Shown piece after piece: positions 37,108 through 46,083 of a DNA stretch of 46,983 bases. Under the pieces are notes generated by a model, which worked only from the letters and a program-made list of their open reading frames with translations, ran no database searches and had not been told where the DNA came from. The translations under genes were made by a program, and so were the position numbers. Every line of letters begins with the position of its first letter. The stretch's first letter is position 1. The DNA comes from Pseudomonadota bacterium (GTDB taxonomy: Bacteria; Pseudomonadota; Gammaproteobacteria; Steroidobacterales; Steroidobacteraceae): contig JABBNZ010000023.1 of the NCBI GenBank assembly GCA_019352035.1, positions 1 through 46,983 of the forward strand, given 5' to 3'.

Positions 37108-37149
37108 TTGACGGCGCTCGCGCGGCAGGTCACGATCGATTCGTATAAC
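37108..37149 (+). promoter_or_regulatory. Possible promoter for the lyase-like operon
   Basis: TTGACG (37108-37113) is a good -35. At 17 bp lies CACGAT (37131-37136), a poor -10. The only strong -10 look-alike, TATAAC (37144-37149), lies inside operator copy 2 and has no matching -35 at 16-18 bp. Either way operators 2 and 3 would cover the start of transcription. Confidence 0.35.
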
Positions 37150-37152
37150 GAA
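37140..37152. promoter_or_regulatory. IclR operator copy 2
   Basis: TTCGTATAACGAA, a perfect 5-bp inverted repeat around ATA with the same TTCG-N5-CGAA frame as the other copies. Its first base is 19 bp upstream of the equivalent base of copy 3, so the two lie close together on the helix. It overlaps possible promoter bases. Confidence 0.6.
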
Positions 37153-37157
37153 GCAGA

Positions 37158-37172
37158 TTTCGGTATCCGAAA
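37158..37172. promoter_or_regulatory. IclR operator copy 3, abutting the lyase-like gene start
   Basis: TTTCGGTATCCGAAA, identical to copy 1. It ends at 37172, directly before the ATG at 37173, and occupies the place of a Shine-Dalgarno sequence. Binding here would block transcription. The message would have either no leader or a leader without a normal ribosome site. Confidence 0.75.
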
Positions 37173-37979
37173 ATGAAGATCGGCCCGGCATCGGACCACG
37201 CCACCTCCCTCTGCGGCTCGACCGACGAGGCCATCTGGGTCCGCGGCCGCGACCTCGTCGCGGACCTGATGGGCAAGGTGGGCTTCACCGACTATTTCTG
37301 GCTGCTCGTGGCCGGCGCGGCTCCGACACCGGCGCAGAGCCGCATCCTCGATGCGACCCTGGTCGCCATCGCCGAGCACGGATTGGTGCCGAGCGTGCAG
37401 GCGAGCCGGATGACCCTCGCCGCGGCCCCGGAGGCGCTTCAGGGCGCCGTGGCCGCGGGGCTTCTCGGCTGCGGCTCGGTGATCCTCGGCTCGGCGGAGG
37501 CCGCCGGCCGCTTCCTCGCGCAGATCAACCGGCGCATCGGTGAGGGCGAGGCGGCGGAGGTCGCCGCCACCGCGGTGGTGCGCGAATACCGCGCCGAGCG
37601 GCGCGCGATTCCGGGATATGGGCACCCTCTGCACAAACGCGCCGATCCCAGGGCCGAGCGGCTCCTCGCCATCGCGCAGGAAGGCGGCACCGCCGGCAGA
37701 TACGCAGAGACGGCCCGCACGGTCGAGAGGCTCCTGCCCGAGCTCACCGGCAAGCCGCTGAAACTCAACGTGTCCGGCGCCATCCCCGCGGTGCTCCTTG
37801 ACGCCGGCTATCCGCTTCTCGGGTTGAAGGGGGTGCCGTTGCTGGCGCGTGCGGCCGGCCTCATCGCGCACCTCGTGGAGGAGCAGGCGCGCCCGATCGG
37901 GTTCGCGCTGTCCGAAGCCGCCGCGCAGGCGATCCGCTACGACGGCGAGGCACCGCCGGGAACGGCCCCGAAACCATGA
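37173..37979 (+). CDS. Citryl-CoA-lyase-like protein (short citrate synthase fold)
   Basis: A 268-residue member of the citryl-CoA lyase/ATP-citrate-lyase C-terminal group of the citrate synthase superfamily. Recognisable parts are IWVRGRDLVADLMGKVGF, GLLGCGSVILGSAEAAGRFL and GYGHPLHKRADPRAERLL, with the conserved His at 151. Two citrate synthase residues are not found: the segment holding the first active-site His reads GSVILGS, as expected for lyase-type members, and the Asp of NVD is Ser201 (LKLNVSGAIPAVLLD). So the reaction may differ from citryl-CoA cleavage. ATG 37173 is the first possible start after an in-frame stop. It overlaps the CoA-transferase by four bases (ATGA). Confidence 0.82.
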   Translation: MKIGPASDHATSLCGSTDEAIWVRGRDLVADLMGKVGFTDYFWLLVAGAAPTPAQSRILDATLVAIAEHGLVPSVQASRMTLAAAPEALQGAVAAGLLGCGSVILGSAEAAGRFLAQINRRIGEGEAAEVAATAVVREYRAERRAIPGYGHPLHKRADPRAERLLAIAQEGGTAGRYAETARTVERLLPELTGKPLKLNVSGAIPAVLLDAGYPLLGLKGVPLLARAAGLIAHLVEEQARPIGFALSEAAAQAIRYDGEAPPGTAPKP

Positions 37980-39157
37980 GCGCTCCCATCCAACACCCCG
38001 GGGGCCTCGGCGGAGCGCTCGCGGGCATACGCGTCATCGAGCAGGGCACCTTCATCACGGGCCCGTGCGCGGGGATGATGCTGGCCGACCTCGGCGCGGA
38101 TGTCATCAAGGTCGAGAGTCCGGAAGGGGATCCCTACCGCAGCTATCAGGGCGAGGCCTACTCGCCGCACTTCCAGGCCTACAACCGCAACAAGCGCGGC
38201 ATCGCCCTCGATTTGAAGCGCGATGCCGACCGGGCGCTCTTCGAGGGTCTGATCTGCGAGGCGGACGTCTTCATCCAGAACTTCAGGCCTGGCACCGCCG
38301 AGCGGCTGGGCGCCGGTCCCGAGCGCCTCCGGGACCTGAACCCGCGGCTGGTCTACTGCTCGATCAGCGGGTTCGGCAGCAGCGGCCCCTATGTCGGCCG
38401 GCCGAGCTACGACTCGGTGGCGCAGGCGCTGAGCGGCTTCCTGAGCGTGGTGGTCGATCCGCGCGATCCGCAGTTCCTGGGGCCTGCGCTGGCCGACGCC
38501 ATCACCGGCATCTACGCCGCTTACGGGGTTCTCGGGGCCCTGGTGCAACGGGGGCGCACGGGGCAGGGCACTCTCGTCGAGGTGTCGATGCTCGAGGCGA
38601 TGACGCACTTCGCCGTCGAGCCCTTCGCCGCGTATTTCGCGCTCGGCAAGGTGCCGACCTCCGGCGACCGGCCGCGCCTGGCGCAGGCCTACATCCTGCG
38701 AACCGCCGACGGCCGGCTGATCGTTCTGCACCTCTCCTCGCTCGAGAAATTCTGGACCGGCCTCGTCGAGGCGCTGGGCGACCCGCAGCTCGCGCGCGAT
38801 CCGCGCTTTCACACGCGCCTGGCGCGCATCGAGCACTATGAGGCGCTGCGAGCCGAGCTGATGGCGCGCTTCGGCACCGAGGATCTGGCGCACTGGGAAG
38901 AGCGGCTGCGCCGCAACGACGTGCCGCATGCGCCCATCAACCGGATCGACGAGGTCGTCGCCGATCCGCAGGTGGCGCATCTGGGGCTCATCGTTCCGGT
39001 GGAGTCGGCGCACGGGGGTGCGCAGGCGGTGCGCCCGCCGGTCAGATTCGCCGGCGAGCGTGCCGGCAGTGTCCGGGCGGCTCCGCTTCTCGATGAGCAC
39101 GGAGCCCAGATCCGCGACGCGCTTCGAGACGGCGCCCAATGGCCCGTCCGCAGGTGA
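37976..39157 (+). CDS. CaiB/BaiF family (class III) CoA-transferase
   Basis: A 393-residue class III CoA-transferase that moves CoA between acyl groups through an aspartyl intermediate. Family features are LAGIRVIEQGTFITGPCAGMMLADLGADVIKVESPEGDPYR, NRNKRGIALDLK and FIQNFRPGTAERLGAG, with the likely catalytic Asp174 in LADAITGIYAAYGVLGAL. The C-terminal HAPINRIDEVVADPQV is also typical. It starts in an ATGA overlap with the lyase-like gene, so the two proteins are probably made together and act on the same acid: CoA activation by this enzyme and C-C cleavage by its partner. The donor and acceptor are unknown. Confidence 0.95.
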   Translation: MSAPIQHPGGLGGALAGIRVIEQGTFITGPCAGMMLADLGADVIKVESPEGDPYRSYQGEAYSPHFQAYNRNKRGIALDLKRDADRALFEGLICEADVFIQNFRPGTAERLGAGPERLRDLNPRLVYCSISGFGSSGPYVGRPSYDSVAQALSGFLSVVVDPRDPQFLGPALADAITGIYAAYGVLGALVQRGRTGQGTLVEVSMLEAMTHFAVEPFAAYFALGKVPTSGDRPRLAQAYILRTADGRLIVLHLSSLEKFWTGLVEALGDPQLARDPRFHTRLARIEHYEALRAELMARFGTEDLAHWEERLRRNDVPHAPINRIDEVVADPQVAHLGLIVPVESAHGGAQAVRPPVRFAGERAGSVRAAPLLDEHGAQIRDALRDGAQWPVRR

Positions 39158-39204
39158 GGGACCGCCGGAACCGAATCTCGAATGCATAGCAGGGGGATAT
39201 CAAG

Positions 39205-41454
39205 GTGCGCACATCTCATGCACGATGGCTGGCCGCGCTGATCATGGGGCTCTCGCCCCTGATCGCCATTCCTGCGCTCGCGCAGGTCCAGACTTTGAGC
39301 GAAGTGATCGTCACGGCCCGCAAGCGGCCGGAGCTCTTCCGCAATCTGCCGATGACCGCGAGCGTGTTCACGCCGCAGACCATCAAATCGGCCAACATCA
39401 CGAGCGCGCGCGACTTCATCGCGATGGTGCCGAACATGACGCTGGTCCAGACGCAGAACGTCGGGAACGCGTTCGTCACCATCCGCGGCATCTCCCAGGC
39501 CCGCAACAGCGAGCCGTCGGTCGCCGTGATCGTCGATGGCGTCGAGGAGACCGATCCGGAGGAGTTCGCCACCGAGCTCTACAACGTGCGGCAGATCGAG
39601 GTCCTGAAGGGACCGCAGGGCGCCCTCTACGGACGCGATGCCATCGGCGGCGCGATCATCATCACGACCGCCCCTCCGGCCGATCACTTCGAGGGCAACG
39701 TCACCGTCGGCGTGGGCAATGGGCCCGCGGAGCGCGCGCGCGGCACCGTAACCGGTCCGGTCAATTCCAGCGGCACGCTGAAGTACCGCGCGTCGGTCAA
39801 TTTCTACAACACTGGCGGCTACCTCCAGAACGTCTACCTGCATCGGAAAGCCGATCCCTATCGGGACTACTCCGGGACCTTCAGGCTCCTCTGGCAGCCG
39901 AACGCCTCCTGGACGCTCGATCTGCGCCCCTTCTACGATCTGGTGCACACAACGGCCTACTATTACGTCATTCCGCGCAACAACGAGGCGAATCCGTTCG
40001 CCACGTTCACCACGCCGCCCAACGCGAACGACATCACCAGTCCGATCCAGACCAACAATCTCGGCACGGACAACCGCGACATCATCGACATCCCGCTGAA
40101 GGTCGATTACCGTCCGGGATTCGGGACCTTCACCTCGATCACGGACTACGACCAGACGAAGGAGATCGATACCGGCGATGCTTATGACTTCCGGCCGATC
40201 AAGGGCTCGATCGCCTACAACGTCTTCTTCGCCGGGATCCCGGCGGCGCTCGGCGGCCCGTTCGACGAGAGCCAGAGCCAGTTCGTCCGGGTGCGCTCGT
40301 GGAGCGAGGATCTGCGCTTCACCTCGCCCTCGAAGGAGAGCTTCACCTGGATCGCGGGAGTCTATTTCCTGCACAAGGAGCGCTTCATCTCCACCGACAA
40401 CATCGTGGATCGCGGCCTCGGCGTTCCCGCGGTATACGAGACCCCGATCGTCAATCCGGCCAATCCCTTCGCCACCAATACGAACGTCACGTTCCTCGCG
40501 GACGGGCAGAAGAGCAATGCCTGGGCGGTTTACGGCGATGCCACCTACAAGCTCACCCAGCGCTGGGAGGTCGATCTGGCGGCGCGCTACGACCAGGACA
40601 AGGTCAGCGACACCACCGAAACGCCGCCGTATTTTCTCGCGATGGTCCTGGACCCCACCGCCTATACGGGCGAGGTGCGCACGCAGACCTGGGGCGCGTG
40701 GCAGCCGAAGTTCACCCTGAGGTACCAGCCGAACCAGAACTGGACGCTGTACACCGACTGGAGCCGCGGCTTCCGCAGCGGCGGATTCAACCAGACGGGT
40801 GTGGGTGCGGTTGCCCGTGCTAACGGCATCAAGGGTGTGAACGACACCTTCAACGCGGAGATTGCCGATACGTACGAGCTCGGCGTCAAGGGGGACATGC
40901 TGCATGACCGGCTGAGTGTGGATGCGGACGTGTTCCACACCCACTCGGACAACGGCTATTTCTTCGTGTATCTCTCCCAGAATTCCACGCAGAACCTCGG
41001 CAATCTGAACGCGACCTACAAGGGGGCCGAGTTCCAGATCACGGCCTATCCGACCGACCATCTGCAGGTGTATGCCGGCTATGGCTATACGGACAGCCGG
41101 ATCACCAAGATGACCGATCCCAGCGTGCTCGGGAACCAGGCGCCGCTCGTCTCGCGCGACACCATCAATGCGGGCGCGATGTACCAGCATCACGTCTGGG
41201 CCAACCTCAAGGGGACGGCTCGCCTCGACTTTCAGAACATCGGGCGCACCTGGTGGGACCCGTACAACGTGACCTCGCGCAATCCGATATCGCTCGTCAA
41301 CCTCAACCTCAGCCTCCAGGGCGGCCGCTGGACGGTCATCGCCTGGTCGAAGAACCTCACCAATACCCTATACAATGCCGAGTTCTCACCAGGCGGGTTC
41401 CTCTGGCGGGCTCTGCCCCGCCGTTACGGGGTCGATTTCGAGTATCGCTTCTGA
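39205..41454 (+). CDS. TonB-dependent outer membrane receptor
   Basis: A 749-residue TonB-dependent transporter. The signal peptide (MRTSHARWLAALIMGLSPLI, cleaved near ALAQ) is followed by a TonB-box-like SEVIVTARK and a plug domain (LPMTASVFTPQTIKSANI, RQIEVLKGPQGALYGRDAIGGAIIITTAP). The barrel ends in a terminal Phe (GVDFEYRF). Start is GTG at 39205 with AGGGGG at about 39191-39196. It lies 47 bp after the CoA-transferase and 12 bp before the VOC gene, all on one strand, so it probably imports the substrate of this cluster. It differs in size and wording from the receptor at 26.5-29.1 kb. Confidence 0.95.
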   Translation: MRTSHARWLAALIMGLSPLIAIPALAQVQTLSEVIVTARKRPELFRNLPMTASVFTPQTIKSANITSARDFIAMVPNMTLVQTQNVGNAFVTIRGISQARNSEPSVAVIVDGVEETDPEEFATELYNVRQIEVLKGPQGALYGRDAIGGAIIITTAPPADHFEGNVTVGVGNGPAERARGTVTGPVNSSGTLKYRASVNFYNTGGYLQNVYLHRKADPYRDYSGTFRLLWQPNASWTLDLRPFYDLVHTTAYYYVIPRNNEANPFATFTTPPNANDITSPIQTNNLGTDNRDIIDIPLKVDYRPGFGTFTSITDYDQTKEIDTGDAYDFRPIKGSIAYNVFFAGIPAALGGPFDESQSQFVRVRSWSEDLRFTSPSKESFTWIAGVYFLHKERFISTDNIVDRGLGVPAVYETPIVNPANPFATNTNVTFLADGQKSNAWAVYGDATYKLTQRWEVDLAARYDQDKVSDTTETPPYFLAMVLDPTAYTGEVRTQTWGAWQPKFTLRYQPNQNWTLYTDWSRGFRSGGFNQTGVGAVARANGIKGVNDTFNAEIADTYELGVKGDMLHDRLSVDADVFHTHSDNGYFFVYLSQNSTQNLGNLNATYKGAEFQITAYPTDHLQVYAGYGYTDSRITKMTDPSVLGNQAPLVSRDTINAGAMYQHHVWANLKGTARLDFQNIGRTWWDPYNVTSRNPISLVNLNLSLQGGRWTVIAWSKNLTNTLYNAEFSPGGFLWRALPRRYGVDFEYRF

Positions 41455-41466
41455 GCTGGAGACATC

Positions 41467-42015
41467 ATGGCTACCCTCGCAAAGCTGCCTTCCCGGCTGC
41501 ACCACACGGCCTACGTCACCAACGATCTGGAGGCCACACGCAAGTTCTATGAGGATGTGATCGGCCTGCCGCTGGCGGCCACCTGGTGCGAGGTCGATCA
41601 GCTCTTTGGCGCGGAGCGGGTCTACTGTCATCTGTTCTTCGAGATCGGCGACGGCGGCGCGCTGGCGTTCTTCAAGTTCGCGAGTCCGGAGGATCAACAG
41701 CAATTCGGCCCCGAGATGCCCTTCTCGCCGTTTCATCACATCGCCCTGAACGTCGATGCCGACACCCAGGCCGAGATCGAGCGGCGGCTCGCGCAGGCCG
41801 GATATGCCCCGCCGAAGACTTTCGTGCTCGAGCACGGGTATTGCCGCTCGGTGTACGTCACCGACCCAAACGGCCTCATCCTGGAGTTCACGCGCGATCA
41901 CCCGCAGGTGGCGCAGATCGCGCGGACCCGGCGCGCCAACGCCCACGCGGAGCTTCAGCGCTGGATGGGGGGCGACCACACCTCCAACAACACCTATCGG
42001 CCCGAAGGCGCCTGA
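41467..42015 (+). CDS. VOC-family (glyoxalase/extradiol-like) protein
   Basis: A 182-residue vicinal-oxygen-chelate protein with paired beta-alpha-beta-beta-beta modules. The first carries LHHTAYVTNDLEATRKFYEDVIGLPL (His12/13), the second PFHHIALNV and VYVTDPNGLILEF, giving the His, His, Glu metal-binding pattern of dioxygenases and glyoxalase-type enzymes. A helical C-terminal extension follows. It may be a ring-cleavage dioxygenase, an epimerase or a lyase; the family alone does not tell. It sits 12 bp after the TonB receptor and overlaps the MetE-like gene by one base (TGATG). Confidence 0.88.
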   Translation: MATLAKLPSRLHHTAYVTNDLEATRKFYEDVIGLPLAATWCEVDQLFGAERVYCHLFFEIGDGGALAFFKFASPEDQQQFGPEMPFSPFHHIALNVDADTQAEIERRLAQAGYAPPKTFVLEHGYCRSVYVTDPNGLILEFTRDHPQVAQIARTRRANAHAELQRWMGGDHTSNNTYRPEGA

Positions 42016-43160
42016 TGCGGCGCAGCACCGATCGGATCCTGACGACCCACGTCGGAAGCCTGCCCCGCACTCAGGCGGTGACGGATGTGCTGTTCGCGCG
42101 TGCCGCGGGGGAGCCTGACGGGCCGGGAGCGGCCGGCACCATCGCCAGCGCAGTGAAGGATGTCGTGCGCCGCCAGGTGGAGGTCGGCATCGACATCGTC
42201 AGCGACGGCGAGATGAGCAAGATCAGCTATGCGACCTACGTGTCCGAGCGGCTCTGCGGCTTCGATGGCGACACGCCGCGGGAGCCGGGACAGGACCTGG
42301 TGGAGTTTCCGGGGCTGCTGAAGAAGCTCGCGGAGCGGGGGTCGACGGCCAAATACCGCAGGCCCCGCTGCGTCGGGCCCGTGGCGGTGAAGGACACGCG
42401 GCCGCTCGACGCGGACCTCGGGAACCTGAAGGCGGCGGTGACCGCTGCCTCGGCGCAGGAGGCGTTCATGAACGCCGCTTCGCCGGGCGTCGTCGCTTTG
42501 TTTCAGCCCAACGATTTCTACCCGACCCAGGATCAGTACCTCGAGGCGCTCGCCGAGGCCCTGCGCAGCGAGTACGAGGCGATCGTCGCCGCCGGGTTCC
42601 TGCTGCAGATCGATGCGCCCGATCTCGGCATGGGGCGGCACACGATGTACCGCGACCGCACCGAGGAGGAGTTCACGGGGCTCGCGGCCAGGCACATCGA
42701 GGTGCTCAATCACGCCTTGCGCCATGTCCCGGCGGACCGGGCGCGCATGCACGTATGCTGGGGAAATTACGAAGGCCCGCACCATCATGACGTGCCGCTC
42801 GCGCGGCTGCTGCCGGTGGTGCTGCGCGCCAAGCCACAGGCACTGCTTTTCGAGGGCGCCAACCCGCGCCATGCGCACGAGTGGGCCGTGTTCAAGGACG
42901 TCGAGGTTCCCGATGACAAGATCCTGATTCCCGGGGTCATCAGCTCGACGACCAATTACGTGGAGCATCCGCTTCTCGTCGCGGAGCGGCTGGAGCGGCT
43001 CGCCGGGGTGGTGGGCCGGGAGCGTGTCATCGCGGGCAGCGACTGCGGCTACGGAACCTTCGCCGGATTCGGGCCGGTGGAGCCCGACATCGTCTACATG
43101 AAGCTCGGCGCTCTGGTCGAAGGCGCGCGGATCGCGAGCGGCAGGCTCTGGCGATCCTGA
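42015..43160 (+). CDS. MetE C-terminal-domain-like (cobalamin-independent methionine synthase family) protein
   Basis: A 381-residue protein similar to the catalytic C-terminal half of MetE only, the fold shared with epoxyalkane:CoM transferase. Zinc-site residues appear to be present: His and Cys in MHVCWGNYEGP, Glu in LLFEGANPRHAHEW, and Cys in AGSDCGYGTF. The N-terminal MRRSTDRILTTHVGSLPR is typical. It lacks the N-terminal half of full MetE, so it is not a standard methionine synthase. It may transfer a methyl or alkyl group to or from a thiol or a substrate of this cluster. ATG 42015 shares one base with the VOC stop. An O-methyltransferase gene runs convergent with it. Confidence 0.87.
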   Translation: MRRSTDRILTTHVGSLPRTQAVTDVLFARAAGEPDGPGAAGTIASAVKDVVRRQVEVGIDIVSDGEMSKISYATYVSERLCGFDGDTPREPGQDLVEFPGLLKKLAERGSTAKYRRPRCVGPVAVKDTRPLDADLGNLKAAVTAASAQEAFMNAASPGVVALFQPNDFYPTQDQYLEALAEALRSEYEAIVAAGFLLQIDAPDLGMGRHTMYRDRTEEEFTGLAARHIEVLNHALRHVPADRARMHVCWGNYEGPHHHDVPLARLLPVVLRAKPQALLFEGANPRHAHEWAVFKDVEVPDDKILIPGVISSTTNYVEHPLLVAERLERLAGVVGRERVIAGSDCGYGTFAGFGPVEPDIVYMKLGALVEGARIASGRLWRS

Positions 43161-43161
43161 G

Positions 43162-44160
43162 TCAGCTCAGCACTCCCTCCAGGACCACGGTGGGCGTCGA
43201 GGTTGGAATGACTCTCGCCAGGCGCATCCCCGCGGATGCGAGCAGCCGCTCGTACTCCCCGCGCGTGCGCTCGCGGCCCCCGGTGGTCATCACGAGCATC
43301 TCGACGTCCAGAAATTTCGCCGGGTGCGGACCCGGCGCATCGGGCAGCAGCATCTCGAGCAGCAGAACCTTGGCATGTGGCGGGGCCGCCCGTCTCACGG
43401 CATCGAGGAGCGCCGTCGCCTCGGCATCGCCCCAGTCGTGAATCACGCTCATCAGGAGGTAGGCGTCGCATTCCGGCAGCGGATCCTTGAAGAAGCTCCC
43501 GGCCCGCAGCGTCAGCCTGTCCGTTGGCGGTGAGGAGGCGAGCGACCTGATGACGTGGGGGAGGTCGAACAGCACGCCGGTCGCCCGCGGGGCCGCCTCG
43601 AGCACGGCCCGCAGCAGATGCCCGCGGCCGCCGCCAATGTCCGCGATCCGCCTGAACCCGGAGAAATCGTAGGCAGCGAGCACGTTCGCGATGTGCTCGT
43701 AGGACTTGGACGTCATGGCCTCATCGAAGAGCTGAGCCTCCTCGGGATGGCCGGCGAAGTATTCAAACGTGCCGCCCGGCGCGATTCGCGTCATGGCCGA
43801 CTCCCCGGTGCGCACGGAATGCTCGAGCTGGCCGTAAGCCTGCCAGTGCACGGGCATTCCCATCATCCGCACGAAGGCCCGCACGGATTGCGGATGGTCG
43901 GCGCGCAGCAGCCTCGATGCGCCGGTGTGGCGGAAGCCTTCCGCGACCTCCTCGAACACGCCCAGGGCGGCGAGGGCGCGCAGGACCCGTGCCAGAGCCT
44001 GGGGGTGGGCGCCGACCGCTCTGGCCAGCGTTTCCGCACTTTCCGCCCGCTCGCCGAGGTGGTCGGCGACGCCGAGCTCCGTGATGACATGCAGGCAGCG
44101 GGATGCCCAGTACCCGGTGGCAAGCTGCAGGGCGGTCTGGCGCGGGTCTGTGGCGGTCAT
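43162..44160 (-). CDS. SAM-dependent O-methyltransferase (acetylserotonin/plant-type)
   Basis: A 332-residue methyltransferase with an N-terminal dimerisation domain (a winged-helix fold, LHVITELGVADHLGERAESAETLARAVGA) and a class I SAM domain. The SAM loop DIGGGRGHLLRAVLEAAPRA is at about 174. The catalytic His241 lies in SVIHDWGDAEA, the usual HDW of O-methyltransferases, followed by KVLLLEMLLPD. Substrate, probably a phenol or polyketide hydroxyl, is unknown. It ends one base from the stop of the MetE-like gene (convergent) and is divergent from an aldo/keto reductase. A link to the neighbouring catabolic genes is possible but not proved. Confidence 0.93.
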   Translation of the reverse strand: MTATDPRQTALQLATGYWASRCLHVITELGVADHLGERAESAETLARAVGAHPQALARVLRALAALGVFEEVAEGFRHTGASRLLRADHPQSVRAFVRMMGMPVHWQAYGQLEHSVRTGESAMTRIAPGGTFEYFAGHPEEAQLFDEAMTSKSYEHIANVLAAYDFSGFRRIADIGGGRGHLLRAVLEAAPRATGVLFDLPHVIRSLASSPPTDRLTLRAGSFFKDPLPECDAYLLMSVIHDWGDAEATALLDAVRRAAPPHAKVLLLEMLLPDAPGPHPAKFLDVEMLVMTTGGRERTRGEYERLLASAGMRLARVIPTSTPTVVLEGVLS

Positions 44161-44300
44161 ATCGTGTCCTGGGCTTGGCCGGACGGCTGCTGCGCGGCAG
44201 CTCGAGGTGGAATGTTGATTCTGCTCCGCGACGCATTACCATGCAATGCTCGGGGAGCGGCGAAGCGCCTCGTGAACGAGGCTGCGCGGGAGATTCAATT

Positions 44301-45284
<984 letters not shown>

Positions 45285-45296
45285 CCTTGCGGCGTG

Positions 45297-46022
45297 ATGA
45301 GAGGCACCGGGCGGAATGACGGACTTCTTGCGGCGGCGTTCGGCGCACGCTGCTTCCGGGCCGGCCCGCCGCTCATGTGCGCGGTCGTACTGCTCCTGTC
45401 CGGCTGCGTCTATCTCTCGCGGCACACGCTTCCCGGCGCCTGTTCCGATGATCTGGGCTCGCCGATACGCAACTTCTGCGTGGTCACGCCGGGTGTGCTG
45501 TGGCGGGCCGAGGCGCCTACACGATCGGATGCGCGGTGGCTGGTGGCGCACGGCGTGGGAAGCGTGGTGAGTCTGGGACTCGATGTGCGGCGCTCCTTCG
45601 AATCGGCGCACGTCTACCCTGGCCGCGCGCGCTCGGTGACGTATTACGAGTTGGATGATTTCAGCGCCATGCAGGTGCTGACACACCGTCACCTCGATGA
45701 GCACGTCGCGCTCGCGCTGGCGATCATCCGTGAGGCGCCCAAGCCCGTTCTCGTCAATTGCCGCGCCGGGGTCGACCGCACCGGCATCGTCGTGGCGGCC
45801 TATCGTATGCTGGTCGATGGCGTGAGCGCGAAGCGGGCCATCGCGCAGATGAACCGATTCCACAGTCCCTGGGATCCGCTCAATGACCGCTACGTGCGCA
45901 GCCTGTCTGGGGCCCGGGGGGCGAAGATTCTGCGCCGCGCGAAGCAGTGGGAAACCTCCGGCGTGGGCCCGAGCGGCAGCTTCCGGTGTCAGGGCGGGGG
46001 GTGCCGCTTTGTGCGGCGTTAG
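45297..46022 (+). CDS. Tyrosine/dual-specificity phosphatase-like lipoprotein
   Basis: A 241-residue predicted lipoprotein: VVLLLSGC is a clean lipobox with Cys37. The body resembles dual-specificity or protein-tyrosine phosphatases of the short bacterial type. The signature CX5R loop is NCRAGVDRTG (C155, R161), and a candidate general acid Asp lies in YELDDFSA. If active it acts outside the cytoplasm, in the periplasm or at the outer membrane. The start is ATG 45297; GTG at 45294 and ATG 45375 are alternatives, the latter giving a shorter signal. It follows the aldo/keto reductase by 12 bp on the same strand. Confidence 0.85.
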   Translation: MRGTGRNDGLLAAAFGARCFRAGPPLMCAVVLLLSGCVYLSRHTLPGACSDDLGSPIRNFCVVTPGVLWRAEAPTRSDARWLVAHGVGSVVSLGLDVRRSFESAHVYPGRARSVTYYELDDFSAMQVLTHRHLDEHVALALAIIREAPKPVLVNCRAGVDRTGIVVAAYRMLVDGVSAKRAIAQMNRFHSPWDPLNDRYVRSLSGARGAKILRRAKQWETSGVGPSGSFRCQGGGCRFVRR

Positions 46023-46083
46023 CGGGCCTTGGGAAATGTGGTAAGTTGTGAGCGGATTCCCTTTCCTGGAGCAAAGGACACCC

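Noticed and set aside
38836-41193. Long antisense open frame opposite the TonB receptor
   Set aside because: Composition is biased and no domain is recognised; the sense strand reads as a full receptor with signal, plug and terminal Phe.
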